Source: an uncultured Sulfitobacter sp.
GTDB taxonomy: Bacteria > Pseudomonadota > Alphaproteobacteria > Rhodobacterales > Rhodobacteraceae
Length of the DNA stretch: 14,701 bases
Direction of reading: 5' to 3'
Assembly (NCBI GenBank): GCA_937923365.1
Contig: CALAIJ010000186.1
Location: 1-14,701 of the forward strand
The notes under the pieces are model-generated. The model did no database searches. It was not told the DNA's origin and saw nothing but the letters and a program-made list of their open reading frames with translations. Shown piece by piece: positions 7,190 through 14,547 of the stretch (positions within the stretch are counted from its first letter, which is position 1; each line of letters begins with the position of its first letter). Made by a program: the position numbers and the translations under genes.

Positions 7190-9094
7190 CTAAGGCGCGA
7201 TTTGCGAGGTTTGCGGGCCCTTGATTTCAGTATCCGCGGCAGCAAATCCTTCGACCCAATCTTGCACAACGGAGCGGGCCATATCTTCGCTGCTGGCCAC
7301 AAAGGCCTCGCGCAGGCGCCGCAGGGCGGAGGCCAGTTCAACCTCCGACAGCCCGCTTTCGTGGGTCGAGAAAATCTTGGGGTGCCGCGTGCCCAGCAGA
7401 TTGCCGGACAGGGTCAGCTCTTCGGTCATCTTTTCGCCGGGGCGCAGGCCGGTGATGGCAATTTCAATGTCGCCGTCTGGGTTCGCCTCATCGCGCACAG
7501 TATATCCTGCAGTTTCAATGATTTGGCGCGCCAATTGCAGGATCGGTACGGGCTTGCCCATGTCCAGCACAAACACTTCGCCGCCCTGCGCCATGGCGCC
7601 CGCTTGCAGTACCAGCCGGACGGCTTCCTGCACGGTCATGAAATAGCGCGCAACATTGCGGTCCGTGACGGTCAGCGGTCCACCACGGCTGAGCTGGTCC
7701 TGGAACAGCGGCACAACCGACCCCGAGGAGCCCAGCACATTGCCGAAACGCACCATGGAGAAAACCGTTGCCGAAGCCTCGGCCCGGTTGCGAGCGAGGT
7801 CTTGCACGACCTGTTCGGCAAGCCGTTTGGAGGCCCCCATGATATTGGCAGGCCGCACGGCCTTGTCGGACGAGATAAGGATGAACCGTTCGATCCCCGC
7901 CTTGGCCGCCTGTTCGGCCAGCGTTTGCGTGCCAAAGACGTTGTTGACCAGACCCGCAAGCGGATTGGCTTCGACCAACGGCACGTGCTTGTAGGCGGCA
8001 GCGTGCAGGATGATCTGAACACCATGTTCTTCAAGAACTTTGCGCACCTGACGCGGCTCGGTGATGGAGCCGAGGATCGGCACGATCTCGATGTCCGCCC
8101 CTTCGCTTAACTGGCGCAGTTCCATGTCGGCATTGTAAAGAGCCAGTTCGCTCAGTTCATAAAGCACCAGCTTGGCAGGGTGATGATCCAGCACCTGACG
8201 GCACAGTTCGGACCCGATGGAGCCACCCGCCCCCGTGACCATAACCACCTTGCTTGTGTAGCAGTCGGGCAGGTTACTTAGTGGGTCTTCGACCTCGTCG
8301 CGGTTCAGGAATCGATGCGCCGAGACGGGCTCCAGCTTGTCAACCAGCGCCTTTTCTCCGATGAGCTGCGCAAAAGACGGAACCGCCTGCACTTCAAGGC
8401 CCAGCTTCTCCAGCCGCCGTGCGATCTGCGCCTGCTTTGGCGCGCTCAGCGAGGGGACGGCCAGCAGCACACGGTCGATGTTCCGTTCGCGGGCGACTTC
8501 GGCGATGCGCAGCGGATTGATCACGGGCAAATGCGCAACGGTCAGCCCTTGGATGGCAACGTTGTCATCCGCGAAGGCCACAGGCTCGATCGTCTCGTGG
8601 CTGCGCAGGGCGGACACCAATTGCGTGCCAGTCGTGCCCGCACCATAGATCAGAACCCGCAGGCGCGGCGCGGCACTGCGGTACATGGCGACAACAATCT
8701 GCAACAGGATGGCGCGACTGATGACCGCAAGCGTAAAGAACACTGCGCCAAAAACCACATGCACGCCAGGCGGAAGCTCAAGCGCAGCCACGTTGGAGGC
8801 CACAATAGAAGTCAGCACAAGGACGACAGCAAAGATCGCAGTCAATCCAATGGCCGCTGTCTCATATGCCTTCAGGCGGATTGCGCTGATCCCCAGCCAG
8901 GACGATACAAGCCCGCCCGTAATCAGCAGATAAGGCAGGACCGGCAGATACATCATGAAGTGGTCATAGACCCCGCCCGGCGTGCCTTGCACCGAGAGGG
9001 CGAACATCATGGCCGCAACGATCATGAGTGAATCGAGCGCAAGCATGATCCACCGCTTCTGACGGTCTGTGAGGGACTTGATAAACTTCAGCAC
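7190..9094 (-). CDS. Membrane nucleotide-sugar 4,6-dehydratase/epimerase (WbpM/CapD/FlaA1-long family)
   Basis: A 634-aa inner-membrane SDR enzyme that converts a UDP-HexNAc (usually UDP-GlcNAc) to a 4-keto-6-deoxy sugar for polysaccharide synthesis. It has four predicted membrane helices (~14-34, 46-68, 78-101, 111-137). A first nucleotide-binding-like domain starts at VLIYGAGTTGTQL (147-159). The catalytic SDR domain has TGAGGSIGSEL at 287-297, then HAAAYKHVPLVE (364-375) and SSDKAVRPANIMGASKR (408-424). The usual YxxxK tyrosine is replaced by Met (M419, K423), as in the Ser-Met-Lys triad reported for WbpM-type enzymes. RPGEKMTEEL (551-560) is the family's C-terminal signature. Length is normal for the long form. 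The start is a GTG at 9094, with AAGGAA about 11 nt upstream; the N-terminus MLKFIKSLTDRQK fits the family. The gene heads the block that continues into yjbH- and yjbF-like genes. The exact sugar substrate cannot be told from sequence. Confidence 0.93.
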   Translation of the reverse strand: MLKFIKSLTDRQKRWIMLALDSLMIVAAMMFALSVQGTPGGVYDHFMMYLPVLPYLLITGGLVSSWLGISAIRLKAYETAAIGLTAIFAVVLVLTSIVASNVAALELPPGVHVVFGAVFFTLAVISRAILLQIVVAMYRSAAPRLRVLIYGAGTTGTQLVSALRSHETIEPVAFADDNVAIQGLTVAHLPVINPLRIAEVARERNIDRVLLAVPSLSAPKQAQIARRLEKLGLEVQAVPSFAQLIGEKALVDKLEPVSAHRFLNRDEVEDPLSNLPDCYTSKVVMVTGAGGSIGSELCRQVLDHHPAKLVLYELSELALYNADMELRQLSEGADIEIVPILGSITEPRQVRKVLEEHGVQIILHAAAYKHVPLVEANPLAGLVNNVFGTQTLAEQAAKAGIERFILISSDKAVRPANIMGASKRLAEQVVQDLARNRAEASATVFSMVRFGNVLGSSGSVVPLFQDQLSRGGPLTVTDRNVARYFMTVQEAVRLVLQAGAMAQGGEVFVLDMGKPVPILQLARQIIETAGYTVRDEANPDGDIEIAITGLRPGEKMTEELTLSGNLLGTRHPKIFSTHESGLSEVELASALRRLREAFVASSEDMARSVVQDWVEGFAAADTEIKGPQTSQIAP

Positions 9095-9316
9095 GCTTTA
9101 TTCGTTCCTTGGCTTGGACATCGGCACATGCCGAAACAGGCGTGAAAGCTGGCCAATACAACTGCACTTGTGGGCGCCAAACCTGTGGATAACATTCTGG
9201 CACAACCGAAGTTCGTTTTGCACCTGATTATTTTTACGTATTGCGCAAAGCCCCTGATATTGGGGCAAAAATGGCGCAAAAACCGCCGATCAGGCATGAA
9301 AATGCGCGGGTTCCCG
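9095..9316. other. 222-bp intergenic region upstream of the dehydratase gene, with a consensus DnaA box
   Basis: This AT-richer gap should carry the promoter of the dehydratase-yjbH-yjbF unit, but no convincing -35/-10 pair could be picked. It contains an exact TTATCCACA on the - strand (9184-9192), the DnaA-box consensus. It also has a 5-bp GC hairpin, GCCCC/GGGGC (9250-9254 with 9262-9266), and the candidate terminator of the sugar transferase gene listed separately. Confidence 0.5.
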
Positions 9317-9329
9317 CTACTTTCGGCGG
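9278..9329 (-). terminator. Candidate intrinsic terminator after the sugar transferase gene
   Basis: On the - strand, CCGCCGA (9329-9323, inside the last codons) can pair with TCGGCGG (9289-9283), followed directly by TTTTT (9282-9278). A smaller perfect hairpin, GCGGG-AA-CCCGC (9306-9317), overlaps the stop codon inside the 33-nt loop. The long loop makes this weaker than a textbook terminator, but the T run directly after the GC-rich arm supports it. Confidence 0.4.
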
Positions 9330-9931
9330 CGAAACAGGTTGCCAATAGTCTGAAACACCAGATCAAAATCATAGCACGTGCTTTGATGGCGCTGGTAAAT
9401 CAGGTCCAGCCGCGCTTTGCGGGGGACACAGATGCGGGTATAGACCGCGTCCGTTTCCTGAGGCGTTTCGCAGCGCGACAGCAGGCGGTCTTCGTGTTTG
9501 TGAAACCGGATGGTGGCCAGACCGGTGACGCCGGGGCGCGATTTCAGCACCTCTGCATAGATATCGGGGAACCGCTCCACGTATTCCCGCAGGGGCGGAC
9601 GCGGGCCGACAAAGCTCAGATCGCCCTTGAGGATGTTCCAAAGCTGCGGAAATTCGTCCAGCCTTTTGCGCCGCAGCCAAGCACCTGTCGGCGTGACCCT
9701 TGCGGCCTTGTTGCCCCCGCTGACGCCTTGGTCCGCGTCGACAACTGTCATTGTTCGCAACTTCCACAGGTTGAACGGCTGGTTCGGCCCTTTCATGCGT
9801 TCAGCCACATAAAACAGCGGGCGGCCTTGCTTGACCAGCAGATACACGATCAGAAAAATCAGCACCGGCCCCAGAATGATCACCAGCAAACTGGCAAAGA
9901 ACAAATCAAAGATGCGTTTTCTAATCGTCAT
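9317..9931 (-). CDS. Bacterial sugar transferase (small monotopic phosphoglycosyl transferase)
   Basis: A 204-aa enzyme of the PglC-like PF02397 family. It transfers a sugar phosphate from a nucleotide sugar to undecaprenyl phosphate, starting repeat-unit assembly on the cytoplasmic face. It has one N-terminal re-entrant membrane helix (~8-33) preceded by the basic KRIFD motif (5-9). FNLWKLRTM lies at 53-61. The catalytic Asp-Glu dyad is D92-E93 in RRKRLDEFPQLWNILKGDLS, followed by FVGPRPPL (107-114) and SRPGVTGLA (131-139). The length is that of the minimal PglC type, without the extra membrane domain of WbaP or WcaJ. The ATG at 9931 overlaps the TGA of the SDR gene (ATGA, 9928-9931), so the two are translationally coupled. 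It probably uses an NDP-sugar made by the neighbouring SDR enzymes; which one is not evident. Confidence 0.93.
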   Translation of the reverse strand: MTIRKRIFDLFFASLLVIILGPVLIFLIVYLLVKQGRPLFYVAERMKGPNQPFNLWKLRTMTVVDADQGVSGGNKAARVTPTGAWLRRKRLDEFPQLWNILKGDLSFVGPRPPLREYVERFPDIYAEVLKSRPGVTGLATIRFHKHEDRLLSRCETPQETDAVYTRICVPRKARLDLIYQRHQSTCYDFDLVFQTIGNLFRRRK

Positions 9932-10806
9932 GCACCTGTCCTCGTGTGTTCAAAAGCGCGCCATTCGGCCACCAGCCTGTCTGCATTGCCCGCATCATGT
10001 GGCAGGTCCACAAGCCCGCCCAAAAGCGTGGTGTCCAGAGTGACATCGGCAATCACATCCTTGGGCGCTTTGCGCGACTCCCATGCCAACCCTGCGGCAT
10101 CCAGCAACGCGCCCATCTGCACAGCACCTTCTGCGGCTATGTTCAAAACCTCCGGCACATCCGCATGACGCGTGAGGCCGTGCAAGACCTGCGCCAGCGT
10201 CTGCGGCCCGATATAGCTGCGCTGCGGCGTGGTTCCGTCGGGCAATTGATCAATTTGCATGGCCGGGCGCCAGCCTCCGAGAATGGCATCCGCACCTGCG
10301 ACATTGCCGATCCGCAACATGGTGACGGGCTGACCCAGACGGTGGGCTTCTTGCAATGCGGCATCCTCCATCCGTGCCTTGGCAATCCCGTAGTCCGAGA
10401 CGGGGCGAAGCGCGGCACTTTCCTGCAACAGCCCTGACGCGGCCCCATAGACCGCAGCAGAGGACGCCACAAAGACGCGGCCAGCGCCTGCGGCATGTGC
10501 AGCCCGCATTGCGGCAAGGGCAAGATCACTGTTGCGCGAAAGCACCTCTGCATGGGTTTGCGCGCGCAGGTTGGTGACACCCGCCAGACAGATCACGGCT
10601 CCCTTCCCCTGACAGGCGATCCTTGCCTTGGACGGTTCAAGTATCAGATCAAAAACCAGAAATTCGGGGTTTGGCTGCGTGCTGTGCAGCGCAATGCGGG
10701 CCTCTTTGGGCCAGAACGCGCCAAGCATCGCCCCCAAACGACCTGATCCACCCAGAATCAGTGTGGGGCTAATTGGCCCTGATGTGTCTGAAATCATTGA
10801 CGTCAT
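9928..10806 (-). CDS. NAD-dependent epimerase/dehydratase family protein (SDR)
   Basis: A 292-aa extended SDR, probably acting on a nucleotide sugar in the cytosol. The nucleotide-binding motif is LILGGSGRLGAMLG (GGSGRLG at 19-25). VFVASSAAVYGAASG supplies the catalytic Ser, and the YxxxK pair is Y139-K143 (YGIAKARMED). LRIGNVAG (~165-172) matches the 'R.gNvyGp' element of sugar epimerases. The C-terminal substrate domain is rather short. The ATG at 10806 is chosen; an in-frame TTG two codons upstream and an ATG three codons downstream (10797) are alternatives, and none has a strong ribosome binding site. The gene is coupled by ATGA overlap to the sugar transferase, suggesting that it prepares or modifies that enzyme's donor or product. 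It is divergent from the Wza-like gene. Specific activity (4-epimerase, reductase or dehydratase) cannot be assigned. Confidence 0.87.
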   Translation of the reverse strand: MTSMISDTSGPISPTLILGGSGRLGAMLGAFWPKEARIALHSTQPNPEFLVFDLILEPSKARIACQGKGAVICLAGVTNLRAQTHAEVLSRNSDLALAAMRAAHAAGAGRVFVASSAAVYGAASGLLQESAALRPVSDYGIAKARMEDAALQEAHRLGQPVTMLRIGNVAGADAILGGWRPAMQIDQLPDGTTPQRSYIGPQTLAQVLHGLTRHADVPEVLNIAAEGAVQMGALLDAAGLAWESRKAPKDVIADVTLDTTLLGGLVDLPHDAGNADRLVAEWRAFEHTRTGA

Positions 10807-10952
10807 GCGCAATGGCAGTATCGTGCGGCACAGGAAATTCCAACGGGGGTCGGAATTTTTGTGACCAGTCTGCTGCTGCCAAGCCTATAGCACAGACCTC
10901 GCAATGACCGCCCCTTGCGGCATCAATGACACGCAAAAGCGGGCGGGGATAC
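10807..10952. promoter_or_regulatory. Divergent intergenic region between SDR and Wza-like genes
   Basis: This 146-bp region must carry promoters for both directions. It contains a 7-bp inverted repeat AAATTCC/GGAATTT (10835-10841 and 10852-10858, 10-nt spacer), extendable by two G-T pairs and followed by more Ts. It could be an operator or a short AT-rich hairpin. For the + direction, TTGTGA (10859-10864) and TATAGC (10886-10891) are a weak pair with an over-long 21-bp spacer. A GGGCGGGGA just before the ATG at 10953 serves as ribosome binding site. CAATGAC occurs twice (at ~10902 and ~10924), of unknown meaning. Confidence 0.4.
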
Positions 10953-12071
10953 ATGGGCAAACACTTCAAAACGATGGGCTGGGTCTTGCTTTGTGTGACC
11001 CTTGCGGCCTGTAGTAACCTGCCCCGTGGGGCGGCGATCCAAAAAGAAGTCCTTGCCACGTCGGAAGATGTCGACACCGAAATTGCTGTCTACCCTGTGA
11101 CCCGCGCCTTTTTGCCCAGCGTCAAAGGCTGGCCGCGCACAGGCGCGCGCAGCTACGCGTGGATCGGCCATTCCCACGGCTCTATCGCGCAGGTGATCCG
11201 CGCGGGCGATACATTGAATGTGCAAATCTGGGACAGCAGCGAAAACTCGTTGCTGACAGGCCCTGACCAGCGTGTCGCAACATTGCCTGCGCTGCGGGTA
11301 TCCTCGGCGGGCACGATCTTTGTGCCCTATGTGGGCAAGGTGAAAGTCTCTGGCCGCACACCGGACAGCGCGCGCGCCTCGATCCAGCGCCAGTTGGAGG
11401 CCATCGTGCCCTCCGCCCAAGTGCAGCTGTCGATGGCCGAAGGGCGCCAGAACTCCATTGATCTGGTGGGCGGCGTGAACAACCCCGGTAACATTCCGAT
11501 GCCAGACAATGATTTTTCTGTTCTGGCTGCAATCTCGGCCGGTGGTGGCGTGAGCGCCGAGATGGAGAACCCGCAGGTGAAGCTGGTGCGCGGTCACAAA
11601 ATCTATGCGACCTCCATTGACCGTCTGTACGACAACCCCAAGCTGGATACCCGCCTGCATGGCGGCGACAAACTGATCGTCGAAGAAGACCGCCGCTACT
11701 TCCTGTCGCTTGGTGCGGCAGGCAAAGAGGCACAGCATCCGTTCAATCGCGATGATCTGTCCGCGCTGGATGCGCTGGCGATTGTGGGCGGCGTGAACGA
11801 TAACCGGGGCGACCCGCAGGGCATCCTGATCCTGCGTGAATATCCCGCCTCTGCTGTCAGTGCAGGCGTCCGCGGCCCGCGCAAAACGCGTGTGGTCTTC
11901 ACGCTGGACCTGACCACTTCGGACGGTCTGTTTTCGGCGCGCAACTTCCACATCAACTCCGGTGATCTGGTGCTGGCAACGGAAAGCCCGTTGAACAACA
12001 CCCGCACCGTGCTGGGATTGGTGGGTTCGGTCTTCGGGCTGGTATCAGCGGCGAACGGCGTCTCGAATTAA
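10953..12071 (+). CDS. Wza-like outer-membrane polysaccharide export lipoprotein
   Basis: A 372-aa lipoprotein of the polysaccharide biosynthesis/export (OPX, Wza/GfcE/KpsD-like) family, which forms an octameric channel through which the polymer leaves the cell. The signal peptide ends in the lipobox LAAC with Cys20. The Poly_export domain (~80-161) starts at QVIRAGDTLNVQIWD and includes GTIFVPYVGKVKVSGRTP. Two SLBB-type domains follow (~169-246, beginning IDLVGGVNNPGNIPM, and ~249-341). The C-terminal segment NTRTVLGLVGSVFGLVSAANG (~349-370) looks like the amphipathic helix that lines the outer-membrane pore in Wza. The ATG at 10953 is chosen over one nine codons upstream (10926) because GGGCGGGGA precedes it and the signal peptide then has normal length. 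It is the only + strand gene in the polysaccharide block. A Wzc-type copolymerase partner is not seen in the window. Confidence 0.93.
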   Translation: MGKHFKTMGWVLLCVTLAACSNLPRGAAIQKEVLATSEDVDTEIAVYPVTRAFLPSVKGWPRTGARSYAWIGHSHGSIAQVIRAGDTLNVQIWDSSENSLLTGPDQRVATLPALRVSSAGTIFVPYVGKVKVSGRTPDSARASIQRQLEAIVPSAQVQLSMAEGRQNSIDLVGGVNNPGNIPMPDNDFSVLAAISAGGGVSAEMENPQVKLVRGHKIYATSIDRLYDNPKLDTRLHGGDKLIVEEDRRYFLSLGAAGKEAQHPFNRDDLSALDALAIVGGVNDNRGDPQGILILREYPASAVSAGVRGPRKTRVVFTLDLTTSDGLFSARNFHINSGDLVLATESPLNNTRTVLGLVGSVFGLVSAANGVSN

Positions 12072-12092
12072 ACTGCCTCAGGCGGGCAGTTT
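12070..12092. terminator. Bidirectional hairpin terminator at convergent gene ends
   Basis: The 8-bp inverted repeat AAACTGCC (12070-12077) and GGCAGTTT (12085-12092), with a 7-nt loop, spans the end of the Wza-like gene and the last codons of the GT4 gene; only six bases separate the two stop codons. Both sides end in short T runs (TTTGATCGCCTTTT on +, TTTAATTC on -). It probably terminates both transcripts. Confidence 0.6.
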
Positions 12093-13331
12093 GATCGCCT
12101 TTTCGGACGGCACCAGCGCGTTGATCTGGCGGATATGCTCTGGCAGGCACTTGGTCAGGAAATCGTAATTCTCGACCACATGGTCGCGCGCCGCTTTGCC
12201 GATGTGGGCAAAGTCCTTGGGCCGTGCAAGCACGTCGATGACCTGAGCAGCCAGCGCATCGGGATCAAAGAAATCCACCAGCAGGCCGGTCTCTCCGTGG
12301 GTCATCGCCTCGCGCACAGGCGGCACATCAGCGGCGACAATGGTGGCCCCCATGGACATGCTTTCCAGCAGCGACCACGACAGCACGAACGGCATGGTCA
12401 GATAGATGTGGCAGCGGCTGACCTGCACCATCTTCTGGTAGTCGGGATAGGGGATTTGCCCCAGAAAATGCACGCGATCCCAGTCGACACGGTCCCCGAT
12501 CTCGGCCTCCATCTCGGCGCGCAAACCACCGGGGACCTTGCTTTTTCCGCCATAGGACACCTCTGATCCGCCAACAATCAGAATACGCGCGGCGGGCCGC
12601 TCGCTCAGGATACGGGGAAGCGCGCGCATCAGCGTGTGAAAGCCGCGCGTACGCTCAAGATTTCGGGCGACGTAGGTGATGACCTCGTCACTTTTGGTAA
12701 GGTCGCGGCCCAGACGGTTCAGCCCCAGTTTAACCTTGGGCTTGGGCAACAGCTTGTCGGTGCGGATGCCATCGTGGCAGACATAAACACGGTTGTGAAA
12801 GCTTTTGGGAAAGCGGTCGCGCTGCCAATAGGTGGGGCAATGGCCCTGATCGACGGTCTCGATATTGACCAACGGTACGGAGTTACGGGCGTGCATCAGG
12901 AACGGTGCGTGTTCCGAGACAGGCTCTTCGGGGTCGAACCCGACTGACCCGCCGGTCATGTTGTAATAGTATTCAAAGAACCCGATGATTGGCACATCCG
13001 GCCAGATCTGTTTGAAGAACGTCAACTCGCCCCATCCCGCATGACCTACGATGATGTCAGGTCTAAAGCCCTCTTCCGCTTCGATCTTTTTAGCGGCCTG
13101 CACCGCGCCAAACCCGTAACCTGTTGCCTCTTCCCAGACTTTGGAAAGGCCGTAGGCATCTTTGGCGGGTCGTCGGTGAGACTGGTATTTGCGTGTCTCT
13201 ACACCCTGCAAATTCGGCGCATTCTTGCGTTGCGTCAGAAAGTAAATGCGGTGGCTGCCCTGCGCGGCAAGCCATTGGACCAATTCGCGGTACTGGCCCG
13301 GCATGTTCTGATGCACAAAGAGAAGGTTCAT
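12078..13331 (-). CDS. GT4-family glycosyltransferase
   Basis: A 417-aa GT-B fold retaining glycosyltransferase, cytosolic and probably membrane-associated, extending the lipid-linked repeat unit. The N-terminus MNLLFVHQNMPGQYRELV (1-18) is typical of the Glyco_trans_4_3 N-terminal domain, as is DIIVGHAGWGE (92-102). The C-terminal GT4 donor domain has YVARNLERTRGFHTLMRALP (220-239), LIVGGSEVSYGG (251-262) and VHFLGQIPYPDY (287-298). The nucleotide-sugar loop is SWSLLESMSMGATIVAADVPPVRE (318-341), with E323 as the likely donor-ribose ligand and GETGLLVDFFD (346-356) closing it. Length is normal. The start is an ATG at 13331 with only a weak GAAAG upstream. A weak candidate promoter is TTGCGG (13394-13389) and TATGGT (13370-13365), 18 bp apart. 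The gene converges on the Wza-like gene. Donor and acceptor are not predictable. Confidence 0.92.
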   Translation of the reverse strand: MNLLFVHQNMPGQYRELVQWLAAQGSHRIYFLTQRKNAPNLQGVETRKYQSHRRPAKDAYGLSKVWEEATGYGFGAVQAAKKIEAEEGFRPDIIVGHAGWGELTFFKQIWPDVPIIGFFEYYYNMTGGSVGFDPEEPVSEHAPFLMHARNSVPLVNIETVDQGHCPTYWQRDRFPKSFHNRVYVCHDGIRTDKLLPKPKVKLGLNRLGRDLTKSDEVITYVARNLERTRGFHTLMRALPRILSERPAARILIVGGSEVSYGGKSKVPGGLRAEMEAEIGDRVDWDRVHFLGQIPYPDYQKMVQVSRCHIYLTMPFVLSWSLLESMSMGATIVAADVPPVREAMTHGETGLLVDFFDPDALAAQVIDVLARPKDFAHIGKAARDHVVENYDFLTKCLPEHIRQINALVPSEKAIKLPA

Positions 13332-13572
13332 AATACTGCTTTCGGCAAATGGCTTTTGACCCGCACCATATGTCCGCGCGCCTTATCTCCGCAAGAGGCG
13401 GCTGGGCGAGAACCTTGCCTTATCGACCGAAGGCCGACCCCTTCGGCAGCCTGCGTGAAAGGCGCACCGGTCCTGCTTTGATTTGCGGGTAAAACGCAAT
13501 CCCGACTGTGCAGCATACGCGCCACTTTGGCATTGCATACGGGTGGGTCAGGCCTCAGGCACAGACTTTCCT
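13332..13572. other. 241-bp intergenic region upstream of the GT4 gene
   Basis: No gene is evident. It contains a 7-bp hairpin CCGAAGG/CCTTCGG (13427-13433 with 13440-13446, 6-nt loop) without a T tract on the - strand, and the weak promoter pair noted for the GT4 gene. The hairpin may mark the end of the sterol-desaturase transcript or be part of the GT4 control region. Confidence 0.4.
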
Positions 13573-14547
13573 TCAAACAGAGCGTTTGCGCGCCGCCAGC
13601 CGTTCCCGCATCGCGGCTTTGCCCTCGGGTGTTCCGTCGTGGAACGATCCGAACAGCTTGTCCCACGGTACATCCAGATTACCGTAGTTTACTTCGAAAT
13701 AGCGGTGGTGGATTTGATGGTGGAACATGCCCAGATGCACACGCTTGGCGTTGCGGAACCACAGGCCCTCAAAACCAGTGTGCGTCGTCACCGCAAGGAT
13801 GGCGTAGAACATCAGGTGAAACACCACATGCACAGGGCTGCTGGGCACAACAAAGTGGATGATCACCGTCCCGAAGTAGAGCACATGTTCCACAGGATGC
13901 ATCGACAGGCCTGACCACGGACCAATGTCGGTATTCCGGTGATGCAGCGCATGGAAGCGATAGAACATGTTTGTGTGCAGCAACCGGTGTATCCAGTAGA
14001 AATAGAAACTCTCCCACACAGGGATCAGGAAAAAGAACGCGACGTACCATATCGGCATTTCGCTGAACGTGGCCAGCGGTGCGTAGCCATTGGCCAAGGC
14101 CCACCACAGCCCGGCCTCGAAAGCGGACCAGATCGTCACGCCAGAGGCCAGCGTCCAGAACATGTTGTCGAGCACCTGATGATCAAAGCTGAACATCCTG
14201 CCCTTACGCGGGAAAGGCCGCGGATCGTACTTCTTTTCGGTGCCCTGCACGGCGTATTTGTGGAACCAAAGATGCAGCCCCCCCGCGACAAGCAGGGTCA
14301 GCACGTAGTTGCGCAGGAATATCGGCGCGATCCACCACAGGGCGGGTGCCTGGTTCAAAGAAATCGCGGGTGTCAGCCACAAATAGCTGATGAAGGCCAG
14401 CGCCAGAATGCCCATATTGATGGTCAGGAAGAACCACCCGTCTGCATACCATTTCAAAACCTTGAGCGGTTTGGGCGGCCACTGCCACAGCGGCGACACC
14501 GCGATGGGCAGTTCAGGCGTGTGGTTCCATTCCTTGCGGTCGGTCAT
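13573..14547 (-). CDS. Sterol desaturase/fatty acid hydroxylase-family membrane di-iron enzyme
   Basis: A 324-aa integral membrane oxygenase of the fatty acid hydroxylase superfamily. Histidine clusters that bind the di-iron centre are HRLLH (187-191), HALHH (199-203), SMHPVEH (H217, H221) and HHQIHHRYFEVNYG (276-289), matching the HxxxH, HxxHH, HxxHH pattern. Several hydrophobic helices lie around 33-60, 70-94 and 165-186, with another pair at ~224-255. The ATG at 14547 is chosen because it overlaps the TGA of the upstream paralogue (ATGA, 14544-14547); a longer frame reaching 14625 only shadows the C-terminus of that paralogue. The substrate is unknown: relatives hydroxylate sterols, fatty acids, carotenoids or ornithine lipids. 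The coupled pair may act on a single lipid. Confidence in the superfamily is high, in any specific reaction low. Confidence 0.92.
   Translation of the reverse strand: MTDRKEWNHTPELPIAVSPLWQWPPKPLKVLKWYADGWFFLTINMGILALAFISYLWLTPAISLNQAPALWWIAPIFLRNYVLTLLVAGGLHLWFHKYAVQGTEKKYDPRPFPRKGRMFSFDHQVLDNMFWTLASGVTIWSAFEAGLWWALANGYAPLATFSEMPIWYVAFFFLIPVWESFYFYWIHRLLHTNMFYRFHALHHRNTDIGPWSGLSMHPVEHVLYFGTVIIHFVVPSSPVHVVFHLMFYAILAVTTHTGFEGLWFRNAKRVHLGMFHHQIHHRYFEVNYGNLDVPWDKLFGSFHDGTPEGKAAMRERLAARKRSV

Noticed and set aside
6977..8110. 377-codon open frame on the + strand across the yjbH/dehydratase junction
   Set aside because: Spans the ends of two confident - strand genes and their gap; no recognisable features.
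9170..10168. 332-codon open frame on the + strand opposite the sugar transferase and SDR genes
   Set aside because: Rich in Arg, Gln, His and Cys with no domain features; it is the antisense of two well-supported coupled genes in high-GC DNA.
10798..10805. TGACGTCA palindrome at the SDR gene start
   Set aside because: Recalls a eukaryotic CRE site, but it lies inside the first codons of the SDR gene and an 8-bp palindrome is expected by chance.
10923..11951. 342-codon open frame on the - strand opposite the Wza-like gene
   Set aside because: Antisense shadow of a clear lipoprotein/OPX gene; its composition is His/Arg/Gln-rich and unlike a real protein.
13427..13446. CCGAAGG/CCTTCGG hairpin as an intrinsic terminator for the desaturase operon
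   Set aside because: No T tract on the - strand and about 130 bp past the stop codon; kept only as a note on the intergenic region.
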